64,000 nt of DNA from Parelaphostrongylus tenuis (taxonomy: Eukaryota; Nematoda; Chromadorea; Rhabditida; Metastrongylidae), in the NCBI GenBank assembly GCA_019055375.1, contig JAHQIW010000956.1, positions 55,103 to 119,102 on the forward strand. The letters are read 5' to 3'. Made by a program: the position numbers and the translations under genes. Of this stretch, positions 32,351 through 43,400 are shown piece after piece. How positions within the stretch are numbered: the stretch's first letter is position 1; each line of letters starts with the position of its first letter. The notes under the pieces were generated by a model that was not told where the DNA came from, did not search any database, and saw only the letters and a list, made by a program, of their open reading frames with translations.

Positions 32351-34390
32351 TCATGATCAAGGGCTACTCAAGCTAAATATTGTTAGAGAACAAGACATTC
32401 CACAAAATAGTGAGAGCTGGGTACATCCCACAAACTTCTTCTTTTTCTGTTTATGGCATCATTACGGATTAAACCGCACAAAGCGAAATATCACTCGACT
32501 ACATTTTCATAAATATCGTGTCATATAAGTTGGAAGACTCACGATACGATGACTTTACTTCGTTGCTAAAACTAGTTTTTCTTTCATTCTGAATCTTAGG
32601 AGAAAAATTGAACGAAGTCGCAAATCCCAACCACTGACAAGATCTCAAACACTTCTAGAACGCGAAAAAAAGCGAGAATGAAGTGTTTTTGATGCTCACC
32701 TTAATACATGTTTACTTGTTTACGCTAGTCGTTGTTATAAAAAGATCATGTCTACAATAGTCTGTTCTGGTTTACAAATCCTCCACCTGAACCAAACAAT
32801 CCACAGTTTACCTTTGGACAAAATATAGTCACTTTAGAATAGATTTCCATAATATCCCAAGAAGTTGTGGCTAGAGTATCCTGTGTCCAATTACACTTTA
32901 CAGCATGAATGTTCATCCTCCAAACTGATAGAACTACATTGAGGAGGGACCTGAAATTGTCATCCGAAAGCTCGTTACTATATGAGTGAAGACATTGTTT
33001 TCTTTCCGTGAAGTTCCATGAGTACCTATCGTTCCGATTTCTCATCAATTTCTTAGGAATGTAGAGTTCTCTGAAGTCCACAAAAATCTTCTTATTCTCA
33101 TGGTCAACCACTCATTTCACGAGGAAAAATTGAAGCAAAGCTTTGCAACTTTCTCCTGACATTACTGGGAAAATAAAGCTAATGAGCATATGTGAAGCAA
33201 AATGTGCGATTAAGCTATGCGAAGATTAGTATATTCTTCGCTTTCTAGACTTTGAGATCACAGGCTTTCATCAGGAAATGCTGCCTGTTCATAAAAAAAA
33301 ACTCGTCAAAATTCACAGATTGTTCCCAAGAACGTAGAATATTATAAACTTACGTCGAAACTTTATGTACCTGGGATTCACGAGACTGCTAGAGCCATTT
33401 ATACCTGGCCTACAGATTTTCTCAGCAGGTGCCACCCAAAATACTTGGCAAGGCTGTTCATCCAGTCGATCAATGCCTGCTGTGAACCTGTCAATATCCA
33501 ACGAACCTTAGGTCGACTTTTTGTCGTCGATATATTCCCCTCAAAGTGATTGCGGTAAGAATAAGAAGCTTAACGTGAAAAAATCAGCGACAGCGAAGCA
33601 GTCGCTGTGAACGTGCTTAGATGTCAATTTGACTTCATTATACTCGACTATTGTTCAGTAGTACGTCGTCACCAAAAAAAATTCTGGATGGCAATTCCAG
33701 CTGTTCTTCAAGTCCTGACACTTTTTGACTTACAATTTTGGCTGGAATAATCGGTAACGATTGTTCTACGTGAACCACGGTCATCACAAGCCAGCGGAGG
33801 AATGAGTGTGGCTTTGTTACACGATTTCACTTAAGTGATGACCACCGATGGAAGAAAATTGCTTGAGATCTTGATTTCGTATCCTCACCTCTATCACAAA
33901 GCTTGAAACTATCGAAGTACCGGACATTGGTTAGCTGTTTTTTTTTTTTGACAAATTACAATGTCGACTGAGAGTGGTTCACTCGATTTTGAATCCGATT
34001 TTGTGCAAAAAAGCTTAAATCGAAGAACTGTAAGAAGAACAGGAACATGGACACAGGGATGCATAAGAGGTAAATAACTGGTCTAACTGGCATAAATATC
34101 ATTTTCAAAGGTTATAGGTCTAGAAAAATGGCAACATTACATGCTCTCTTGCATATGTTTTTCTCACGAAAAGTCATAAAAACAACACATTCTCAACTTC
34201 ACTGACAACTTGCTGGTCAAGCATGGGTCTCCTTCGTTGGAATATCAAGATAGTAGACGTAAGAGCTTGTTCTATTTCGCCATTGCGGGCAAGTCGTCAT
34301 CCGTCATGATTCAGAGTGAGAATTGTCATCTTATGACTAAGCTTCTACCTGAACGGCGGTGATTCTTAACATTGTCCGTGGCTCCTCACC
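32310..34390. repeat. Inverted copy of duplication unit 1 sequence (15.2-17.3 kb)
   Basis: The reverse complement of this block matches 15235-17280, including the MSGTSIVSRFV-like start (near 33920, minus), the TAGIDRL segment (near 33480) and the stretch ELYIPKKLM (33040-33080). A minus-strand frame of 119 codons (32752-33111) survives here that is broken in the other copy. The product is not recognised. The copies sit about 17 kb apart in opposite orientation. Confidence 0.65.
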
Positions 34391-34965
34391 TACTACGGCT
34401 GCAAAGCAAGTTGTGGGGTACTTCAACAAGCATGAGATAACTCCCATGCATTCCATGGGGATTTACTGTTTCTTATGTGGAATTTTCCCCTTGAAGGCCT
34501 AGCTATTATCGTTTTTACTTTCACTTTGTTACTAGCCTCCACCATGCCCAACGATACAATCTAAGTTTGTATTTCATTGCGTAATTATTTGAGAAAGGGT
34601 CTTTCACTGAGAGTTGTAGTCGATGAAATCAATGAAACTGAAGGATAAGGCACAACGAGCAAGTCTGCTGCTGGACGCTGGTTTCATCGCTTCTCAATGC
34701 CGGAGATCTTCACCTCGAAAACGAGCCTCTTTCAGGACGACCAACAAAGTTGAGCAACTAAGATTTGATTACTAATTTGAAATAGGAACTGTCGAAAAGT
34801 GCTTGCGAATTGGCAACCCAACTTGACGTTTCTCATACGTGCTATCATGGTGGCAGAAAATCGTGAGAAAAGATGGCTTTCATTCCTAAGAATAATTATT
34901 GAGGTTTTTGTTTGAAATTCATGCATAGATTTTAAATTTTCAACAAGTGACTTAGAGCTTTTTTC
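34390..34965 (+). mobile_element. mariner fragment, plus strand
   Basis: Mariner-type end (GTGGGGTACTTCAACAAGCATG at about 34415-34437), then MPNDTI and WFHRFSMPEI in shifting frames, then the 3' end TTGTTTGAAATTCATGCAT. Internally deleted: the catalytic region is missing. Confidence 0.65.
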
Positions 34966-35204
34966 CATTCAGTAACAGCAGTATGGAAATTTTCAGCTTC
35001 GAAAAAGGATGACCTCTGCAGCACATCGCAAATTGACATCAGAGCTGCCTCCAAGCACGACTGGGCGGCAAAATTCTGGAAGAAGTTTCATTCAACTCAT
35101 TCTTAGTTATCTACTACAGTACAGAGAATTGGGTGTTCAACCAATATATGGTCACAATATGAATGGCCAGGTGTCAATTCACCTTTACGATAACCATCAA
35201 AATG

Positions 35205-35540
35205 GTTGCCAAGACCGACTGTCTATTAACCTCGGCATGCTTCAATATAATTCCTGATTTTCTTCTTTGAGCCAAACACGAGGTGTTACATTAAACTTTA
35301 TTTGACAGCTGACGTTTCGGCAGTTCGCCTTCTTTAGAGCCTGGAAAGGTCAGATTGTCCGCAAGCCAATCAGTCAGACACCTCCATTACTCCTTTAGAA
35401 AACCCCCAAACCTAGATTTCAATCGCATCAAGCGCAAATCAACTTTCAACATACTCACCGCTTTTTTATATGTGTTCCACCGAATGATCCAAATGGAAAT
35501 CACCGGAAGGAGATCCATCAAAATGGTATTTGAAAAGATT
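35205..35540 (-). mobile_element. PLE family C, minus strand
   Basis: On the minus strand: GAACACATATAAAAAAGCGG, GTAATGGAGGTGTCTGAC, then GGCU-CUAAAGA-AGGCGAACUGCC-GAAAC-GUC-AGCU, an AATAAAG signal, and the terminal ACACCTCGTGTTTGGCTC. Stem II GGC/GCC is intact; one core base is lost (CUAAAGA). It is related to the insertion at 38095-38268. Confidence 0.65.
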
Positions 35541-36059
35541 GGTGACTCTTCAATTGCGAGTTAATCGTGGAAATAGGTTAGCTTATAATTACGTGGCATT
35601 ATCAGAACGATTTCATCGATTCACCAGGGATATTTTTAATTATAGATCGACATTCACTTTCATGTAGCATATCGCGTCAGTGAGAGTCTCATAAAGCGAG
35701 ACAAATGTCACTCTTCAAATGTCACACTAGCGCTTCGCTTGGTTCACATCAGAGATTAGCATATCGAGGCCAGATTTTGCTTCAGGCAAATAATCGAAGT
35801 CATACGATGGGATCGCCAATAGATCTCGTCACATTCATGCATCGCACTTTGCTCTATTACCGTATCGCTTCTGCTCAATGATTTTTCGCCCCAGTTGAGG
35901 GAAATTCTCATAATATTAGCGCGGTGACTTTGTAGTGATTGAGTCCTCATTACTTCGTAGTAAACGAGTTAATCATCCGGAACTACTCAGTCTTTGCTTT
36001 CTTATGCAGCTGTTGTGGAATGTTCTTGCAGATTCGCCTTAAGAGAAAGAAATCAATGG
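35541..36059. other. Unassigned intergenic sequence
   Basis: No exon or repeat recognised. It lies just upstream of the GC-rich island. Confidence 0.4.
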
Positions 36060-36660
36060 AACTCTAGAGCAGGCTGGACAACAACTGACAAACCCTTCCA
36101 GTTTCTTCGGACTGCGACCGATCGATAATCCTGGATAGCCAACTTATCGGTGTTGTGATAAGTGTTGCCAGTTCGTGTCCAGCCATCATCATCGGGCCGT
36201 ACCGATTCGAATCGCACACCCGAACACACTCGCTGGCTGAGAACAATCCATGCCACCACCCACGTCGCACGTATCGCACGTCTTCGAACGCGGCCGCTAC
36301 ATGTTCACCCGCAACCCCAAGTGGGCGATCGATAGCCACCGCGGGCTGGTCGCCGCCAATGTTTGTCGTGCGTCGTCTGTGTGTCTGCTGTTGTTGTTGA
36401 TCGTCCGTCACGCCATCCTATTTGAGCTGCTTCCGTACGCCTTTCAGCGATGAAGTCGTCGACCGGTTCGTCAACAATGTCATCTGAAACCGTCGTCGAC
36501 GTCGACGGCATGACGAGAACACGGCAAGCGCCCTGAGTTCGACTCCTCGCCGACACCCGCAAGACCCCCTGCGTCGATCGTCGTCGACTGCGCTAGCTCG
36601 CTGCAACGGCGGCGTCACCACGGCAAGTGACGTCATCACAACGTCTTCTTCAACGGTCCA
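36060..36660. promoter_or_regulatory. GC-rich island upstream of the SCM-like gene
   Basis: Base composition rises clearly above the AT-rich surroundings and CG dinucleotides are frequent. Open frames exist on both strands here (for example minus 36305-36511 starting MPSTSTTVSDDIVDEPVDDF, and plus 36250-36453), none with a known domain. It lies about 850 bases before the first gene 2 exon, so it may be its promoter or an unrecognised first exon. The minus frame could be a divergent gene's first exon. Confidence 0.35.
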
Positions 36661-36679
36661 CCGTAATCTGGCGATATTT

Positions 36680-37160
36680 TGAATATTGCTTCATCTCCGG
36701 TTTCGGTGCTTCCTGCATTTGAAGCGTGCTAGCAGTCTATCGAGGATGGTGAAGAACTCGAAAAAGGATCGAACCAGGGCCTTTCTCTTGGTGCACGACA
36801 TCACTTGCCACTGCGCTGCCTATCCGAAACGATTTTTCTGATCTCTCATTTTATATAACCTTCCTCACCATCAACTATGCGAATCCAAGCACTTCTTGGA
36901 TCAGACTTTTTTCCTCGCATTCATCTTCCACAAAGGTCTTCGACAAATTCACGCCATGCTTCAGCTACTGCTTGACGACGTCGTCTTCCTTATAAATATC
37001 ATAGAATGCTGGTCAAGACGATTCTCCTTGAAATATCGCTGGTGGCCGAGATCAGCCGTTCCTAAGCGTTGAGTCATTTGACTGCAAGAGAGCGACGGGG
37101 AGGGGATCGAACCCGCGCGTCGTTTAGTGTATTGCTCCTTGATACACTGCATCACTAACC
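36680..37160 (-). repeat. SINE4 and tRNA-like head, minus strand
   Basis: At 37080-37150 the minus strand reads GCATCACTAAC-type A-box sequence in complement and the B-box GGTTCGATCCCC. The body continues leftward with CGAAGACCTTTG-like sequence shared with other SINE4 copies. A second tRNA-like segment lies near 36770-36830. Confidence 0.5.
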
Positions 37161-37490
37161 ACTTCCTCACCTCGTTCTGTCGACGTATTATGGGGGTGTA
37201 ATGATCTACTTCGTGTGCAGACTAAATCGTTTCTATTGTCACCCCTCGTCACATAATGTTGGAATGTTTCGGAGTAATGCATCTAGTTGTGAGATCCAAT
37301 GATGACCGAAGTTCTGAATCCGCTGCCCGCGCTGCTAACATTTATTTCAACAATTAAATCAGAATGGCAAATCTAAAAAAATTGTTTTCTGATGTATTGT
37401 GGTACTCCTCGAGAAGATGCGTATTTATCTCGTTGACAAAAAAATCATATAAGTGATGAGAACCCTGAAATATGACCTTGAATTTTTCAG

Positions 37491-40400
37491 ATACAGTCAG
37501 TCCGCCGTTCGATGGCAGACATCGTTCCGGAAGCCGAAGAATTCGGCCATGACGTACCAATGGATCCGACTATGGAGAGTGAAGACAGCGAACATTCTGA
37601 AGAACTTGTAGTAAGCACACAACTTTACTAGCTTAAAAAGAAAGCTGTGGGGCACTTTTAACAAGTATGAGATAACTCCCATACATATCATGAGAAAATC
37701 ACCGTTTTTTGTGTGGAATTTTCCCACTAAAGGCCTAGATCTTATTCGTCTTTATTTTCTCTTTGTAACAAGCTTGCGCCATGTCCAACGATACAATCGA
37801 AGTTCGAGTTTTATTGGCTACATTGAAGAAAAGGTGTGGTCTTTCATAGCGAGCTGTAGTCGACGTGGAATCAACGAAGTTGAAGCGGAAGGCACAATAG
37901 CCGAATCTGTTGTTGGACGCTGGTTTCATCGCTTCTCAATGCCGCAGATCTTGACCTCGAAGACAGGCTTTGTTCAGGATGTCCAACAAGTTGGTCAACG
38001 ACATATTGCTTGCTGTTTTGAAAGATGAACAGTCGTCACGTGCTCGCGATTTCGCAACCGAACTCGATGCTCCTCATACAACTTTGAGCCAAACACGAGG
38101 TGTCATATTAAACTTTATTCCGCAGCTGACGTTTTGGCAGTTCGCCTTCATCAGAGCCTGGAAAGGTCAAATTCTCCACAATCAACACCTTCATTACTCC
38201 TTTAGAAAAGATTACCAGACCTAGATTTCAATCGCATTAAGCACAAAATCAACTCTCAACATACTCATCTCATACAACTGGCAAGAAGTCATAGAAATTA
38301 ATGGCCTTTCTTTTTGAATAATGGTTACTATTAAGTTTATTTTAAATTTCTGCATTGATTTTTATGTTTGTCTCGCAGAACTTTATTTCCAACCGATGAT
38401 CATGTATCGAGCGCAGAGCAGTGAAGGGTCAAAAAATTTTAAGAAAAAAAATTTCCTGAAGCTAAATTTCAGTTTTCGCTGAGAGTTATGAGATAAGTGA
38501 GTAAGTTTGGTATCCTTGCAGATGAGCGAACCACCTGATTCTGAATGCCACATGGACGATGTAGGCGATAACGAGGATGCTACAGAGCGCTTCAATGATT
38601 TTGCTGAACCCACTGCATTGCGAAATAAACACGAAGAAGGCACCTCAAGAAGCCCGTCATCATTGGTATGTTGCTATGTTTATTCTACTCAACTTCTTAT
38701 GGCTACTGGACTCAGAAACTCCCCGGATATTGTTACTAGTCGTATATCGAGATGGGAGAAATTGATCAATGATCATCAAACAAAAAAAATAAAGAGAGAA
38801 AGAAAAATTTAGCTTGGGAACTAATCTTTATTTCGAGCTTTGCGAAGTTGGTATTTGTTCTTCGATCTATTGTTCTTCTTGACCATCGATGGATTTGTGG
38901 CCGATGTTTTGGCGCACTCGCCTTCCTCAGAACCGTTTTGTCTAGTCTAGGGCTTCACAACAAAAAAAAACGTCAGCCACCAAATCCTAGGAGCGTCCAT
39001 CGATAGTTAAGAAGAATAGTTGATCGAAGAAGAAATAGCACCTCGCAAGTTTGAAATAGATTACTTCCTAAGCTAATCTTTTCTTTCTCTTCTTCAAATT
39101 ATCAACACGCCGAGGTCAAAGAAAGTCGGTCTTCCGAGGATCATCAAACAGGTCCATTTTTTCGCAGCTTGTCTAGCAAAAGGATTTGCTCACATGTCTT
39201 GCGAACCACTCTTCATTGAAGCCTTGCGAAGCTGGATTTTTCAAAGCTTCTAAATCGATGGGAAACCCTCTCGACAACTTCAGCACAAAGTTCTGTCAAG
39301 GACAAGTAATAAATAATTGCCTCTCCTGTCCCTAACACGTAGAATCACTTGTTCGAATCATGTACCGAACAGCTGCGAACGTTCCACGGAACATGAGAGG
39401 AAAGAGTCATTACATTCAGCTTATCAAGAAGCTATCTCAAATGGCTGCGAACGAACTCTCTGAGGTAGGTCAGAAAGAAGAGATAGGTCCCATAACCAAA
39501 ACAATGCGATGCCAAACTCAATACGAAGATAGCTTCAAGGTTATCCTTCATAATAGACGAAGTAAGCATCGATATTGAAAGAGGTGGTTAAAGTAGTGGT
39601 CTAGAAAACTCTGTGGAGAATTGTGGAAATTCCACACAACGCAAGTTCTAATAGTAGAGACGGAAACTTCTTGAGTTTGCTTTGTGTAAACATAGAAGAA
39701 CGCCTAGACGGAAAGTGAAAAAGTCGAACAGGCACTCCTCTACGTACGTATGGGAAAGCATAACTGTGATGTCTTCGAGATAGTAGTTAGGATCCTGGGG
39801 CAGGAGTAAAACAGGTCGATGCAGGAAACCCCTGCGCCTTCTAGGATAAATCTCCAGAATTTAGTGGTAAACAGGTAAACAGAAAAGTGAGTGTCTGAAT
39901 ATCATAAAATATGGCACCGCCTTAGATAAATTTTCAGTTTGAGTAAAATTCATGAATCATTGAGTGCGCTAACACGCCGGTGAGTCTTTTATGTTTAGGA
40001 GTTTGATTTCTCTCTAATAATTAAACATTTGGATTGATAGCTGACTTCGATTTTTATGATAGTTAGGAGATGTTAGTTGAAAATCAGATATGGCCTGATT
40101 TAGTACATCATTCAGGCTTTGAAGAATGCGAAATATCGCAGGCAGTTAGCCATGACTATAAAAAAAAGATTTAGCATTTTTGCGCGAGCTTTAGAAAAAG
40201 GTGGTTTGGGTAACAGTTTTGACAATCCACACCAATATTTAGTAAAAGTCAGTCTTTCAATTTTTGCTCACTTATGTTGAATTCGACGAAACTGTGAGAA
40301 GCCAGCGAAAAATTTTATTGAAGAGCATAGTACTTGGTCTTTTGAAACAGAAGTTTCCAATGCAGATTGCATAGTGCCTCTGACTGTGAATTTGTTTCAG

Positions 40401-43400
40401 ACGCTAAGCAAATTTGATTGGACCTCGTATCTTCGTGAGCAGAAAGCCGAACCAGCCCCAAAAGAATGCTTCTTTCAACCAGATACACCACCAGAGAACA
40501 AGTTCCAAATCGGCACCAAGCTTATGATTGCGGATCCTAGAGGTATGACGTATTTATATAACAAAGTCATTTCCGTAAAACAATCCTTCATCTCACAAAA
40601 ACTGTGTTTTTTGTTTACGAAAGGAGAGAGGATAACATAGAGGGGATGAAAGAAAAAAAATTTGGAGAGGAATATTTGAAGATCCATTTAACTTGAATTC
40701 GTATATGTCTAATGAGATCACTTTAATCGTAGAAGATTATGAAACAAAGCTGGCGGTTCGCAATCGATTCGAAACTACAAAAAATCAACTTACTACGGTT
40801 AGAAAGAAAGTTCTGTGGCACTTTAATGAGCAAGAGATAATTCTCATGCATATCGTGGGAAAATTAGAGTTTTTTATGTGGGATTTCACTACTGAAGGCC
40901 TGGATATTATTCGTCTTTATTTTCATTTGTGGATGTAATTGGTCAACTGCACTCGAGACAAGAACTGGGCTCAAAGGGATAAAGCTACGTCGTCAGTCCC
41001 GAAATACAACGGATTTGGAAGAATGTCATGATCTGTGTTTGGCGCAATTTTGAAGCAGTCGTGCATTTTAAGTAGGTTCCGAACGGCAACTTCATCAATG
41101 CCGAGCTCTATTGTCAGCAGTTATGCCGAGTCTACAAGCTCAAAGAGAAGTACCCGGTTTTGGTCAACCGAATGGGCGTTTTGATGCGGCAAGACAATGC
41201 CAGACCGCACGCGCAAAAAAGACCAAAGCTAAGTTCGATGAATTGGACAGAGTCGAGGTCCAGCCGCATCCCGTCTACAGACCAGATTGCGTTCCATCCG
41301 ACTTCGGTCTTTTCCGATCAATGCAACACTCTTTGAAGGATCTCCGAATCGAGTCGTTTGATGAAGTCGAAGAAGAATCATGTCAAGAGTTCTTTGACTC
41401 GAATTTGAAGGAATGCACATCGACCAGATCAGACATGTGGCGGACCTATAACAAAAAGTCATTGAACACGATGGCTTTATTTTGAAGAATAGTTAATATT
41501 GTTTTGTTTGAAATTAATGCATAAATCTTCAATTTCTTACAACCTAATAAAATAGAGTTCCCTTGAAAAGAGCAATTCCCTTAGTTGTAAAAACTTGTCC
41601 AATCCTCGGACTAACATTGCGAGCAGGAATCACTCCTATTTAGGACCATCTGGATCGAGCGCAATGTTCTGCCTGGGCACCGTTGTCAACGTGTATAAAC
41701 TGTGGTTGTGTGTACGCCTTGAAGGCCTGGACAACTCTCATGAAAAGTGGATTTTCTGCGACGACGACTCAATACAACCTATCGGGTGATTTCTTTTTGT
41801 GCTTGATAACTTAATTGAGCCATGCATGCTGCCTGTTATGGGTACTTATACAGTGTAATACACGTGTTTCGACCTTGCAGCCTTGTAGGTTGAACAGTGC
41901 CTTCCGTCTTGAGCCAGTCGCTTTTAGGAGAGAGGCCCCTTACATAGGAAAACCGCAGACGTGATATTTACAAGTGCCATCAAGTGATGAAAACCTCTAA
42001 ACGGGCTGTGTTGCACACTCGATTGCTTCTGGCTGGTAATCGTGAAATATCATAGGATTCGTTTCGAGTATTTTCTCAAGACCACGCTCGAATTTCAATA
42101 TGCCTGACAATTATCTTCGAGCCATGCATGTGGTTTGTTGTGTGGGTTTCATGGCGCGTAAAATATTTTACGTCTGCGATCCCTCTATGAACGGGGTTCT
42201 TCCCCAAGAGGGAATGGCTCAAAACGAAAGGCACCGTGCAATTGACGAGGCTGCAAGTCCGAAATACGTGTATTGCACTGTACAAATGCCCATGTACGCC
42301 TCAAAAAATTATTATCAAGCATATTAAATTTGAGCATGGTCCCAAGAAAACACTCGAAACGACTGGTATGATATTCCTACTTTAGGATTTTTTTAGGATT
42401 TTGAAGACCCGTTGAAAAAATTCACTGTGCGTATCCTAGTAGTTCACGCATTCGATTCGTTTCCTCCATTCATCCTCCCACTCTCGGAAGTGGCCAAGTC
42501 CAAGACGTTGCTAGGTGTTCAGTTGACTAGTTGGAAGTCTCGAGGGATAAGATGAAACCAGCGCGTCGCTTATCATCTTGCTCTCTGATACGTCATATCG
42601 CTAACCGCTGCGCTACCCTGTCCCATTTGTTGACTAATTTCAGTATATTATTACCATGAACATTTTCTTGATTGTCAACAATAAGAGGCAAAGTTAGATT
42701 TTTTCAGACCTACTACTGAGGATCAAATGAAGTTGAACCCACCAATTGGTTTCATCCATCATCACGGTACTTTTCCAAAATTTCTCGAACAACATCTGAA
42801 GCCAGACGATAAAACTGGGAAATCGATGTTATGCCCACCTGATTGGTTCAAACCGGTGAGTGATAATCTGTTTCTAGTCACCAAGGTTCAGTACGCATAT
42901 ACTTACTAGTGTACATCCATTCTAAGTTGATCCAGAGAACATAATAGGACGGACCAGAAGAGTGGTACCTTTTAGGACAGTTGTCCTCAATATCCTAGCA
43001 CACAGTGATCTCACAAAGGTGGCGTGCCACAAAGGAGTATCTTCAAAAATCATTAGAGGACAATCCCGCAAAGACGCACTAATGATGGAAAACTATTAAC
43101 CTAAAAAAAATGTTCTGGAGCTGTTGAGTAGTTGATCAGCTTAGTTTGTCGATTGTAATCAACCCATTATCTGAATTTTTCTTTGTTCGACCCGTCTTTA
43201 TTTATTTTGTTGTGCCATCCTAGTACATTTTCAGCATTGGATTCGTCTCCTCGCATTATTTGTTCGCTTGAAAATTCGTCTTCTTGATGTATAGAATACC
43301 AGTTGAGCAGATCTTGTAATCTCGAGGATAGTCAGGCTGATGCGTTTTTTGGAGTGTTCGTTGAGTAATTCCCGATGAGTGTTAGGGAAGGAGGATCAGT

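Larger units (their letters stand above)
37491..38665 (+). other. SCM-like gene: N-terminal acidic exons 1 and 2
   Basis: Exon 1 follows a strong acceptor (AATTTTTCAG, 37481-37490), with the ATG 21 bases downstream, a good trans-splice layout. It encodes 33 residues, strongly acidic (ESEDSEHSEE). Exon 2 encodes 48 residues, also acidic (MDDVGDNEDATE), ending Ser-rich at a GTATG donor. Both are phase 0. The frame is open upstream of the ATG, so an earlier exon cannot be excluded. Confidence 0.65.
40401..42855 (+). other. SCM-like gene: exons 3-5, MBT repeat 1
   Basis: Exon 3 (40401-40542) starts FDWTSYLREQ, then CFFQPDTPPENKF and KLMIADPR. Exon 4 (41644-41785) gives FCLGTVVNVYKLWLCVRLEG and the W-containing core, ending DSIQPIG. 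Exon 5 (42708-42855) gives NPPIGF, a FPKFLEQHL helix and LCPPDWFKP. Phases 1, 2 and 0 match at every junction. SCM-type MBT domains have the same order. The aromatic cage needs structural alignment to judge. Confidence 0.85.

Noticed and set aside
36305..36511. PKA-inhibitor-like peptide (DFIAERR resembles DFIASGR)
   Set aside because: The required R-R-N-A-I pseudosubstrate motif is absent, so the similarity is superficial.
39345..39464. Extra exon of the SCM-like gene
   Set aside because: Splice borders are possible, but the peptide is basic and unlike its neighbours, and exons 2 and 3 already join in phase without it.
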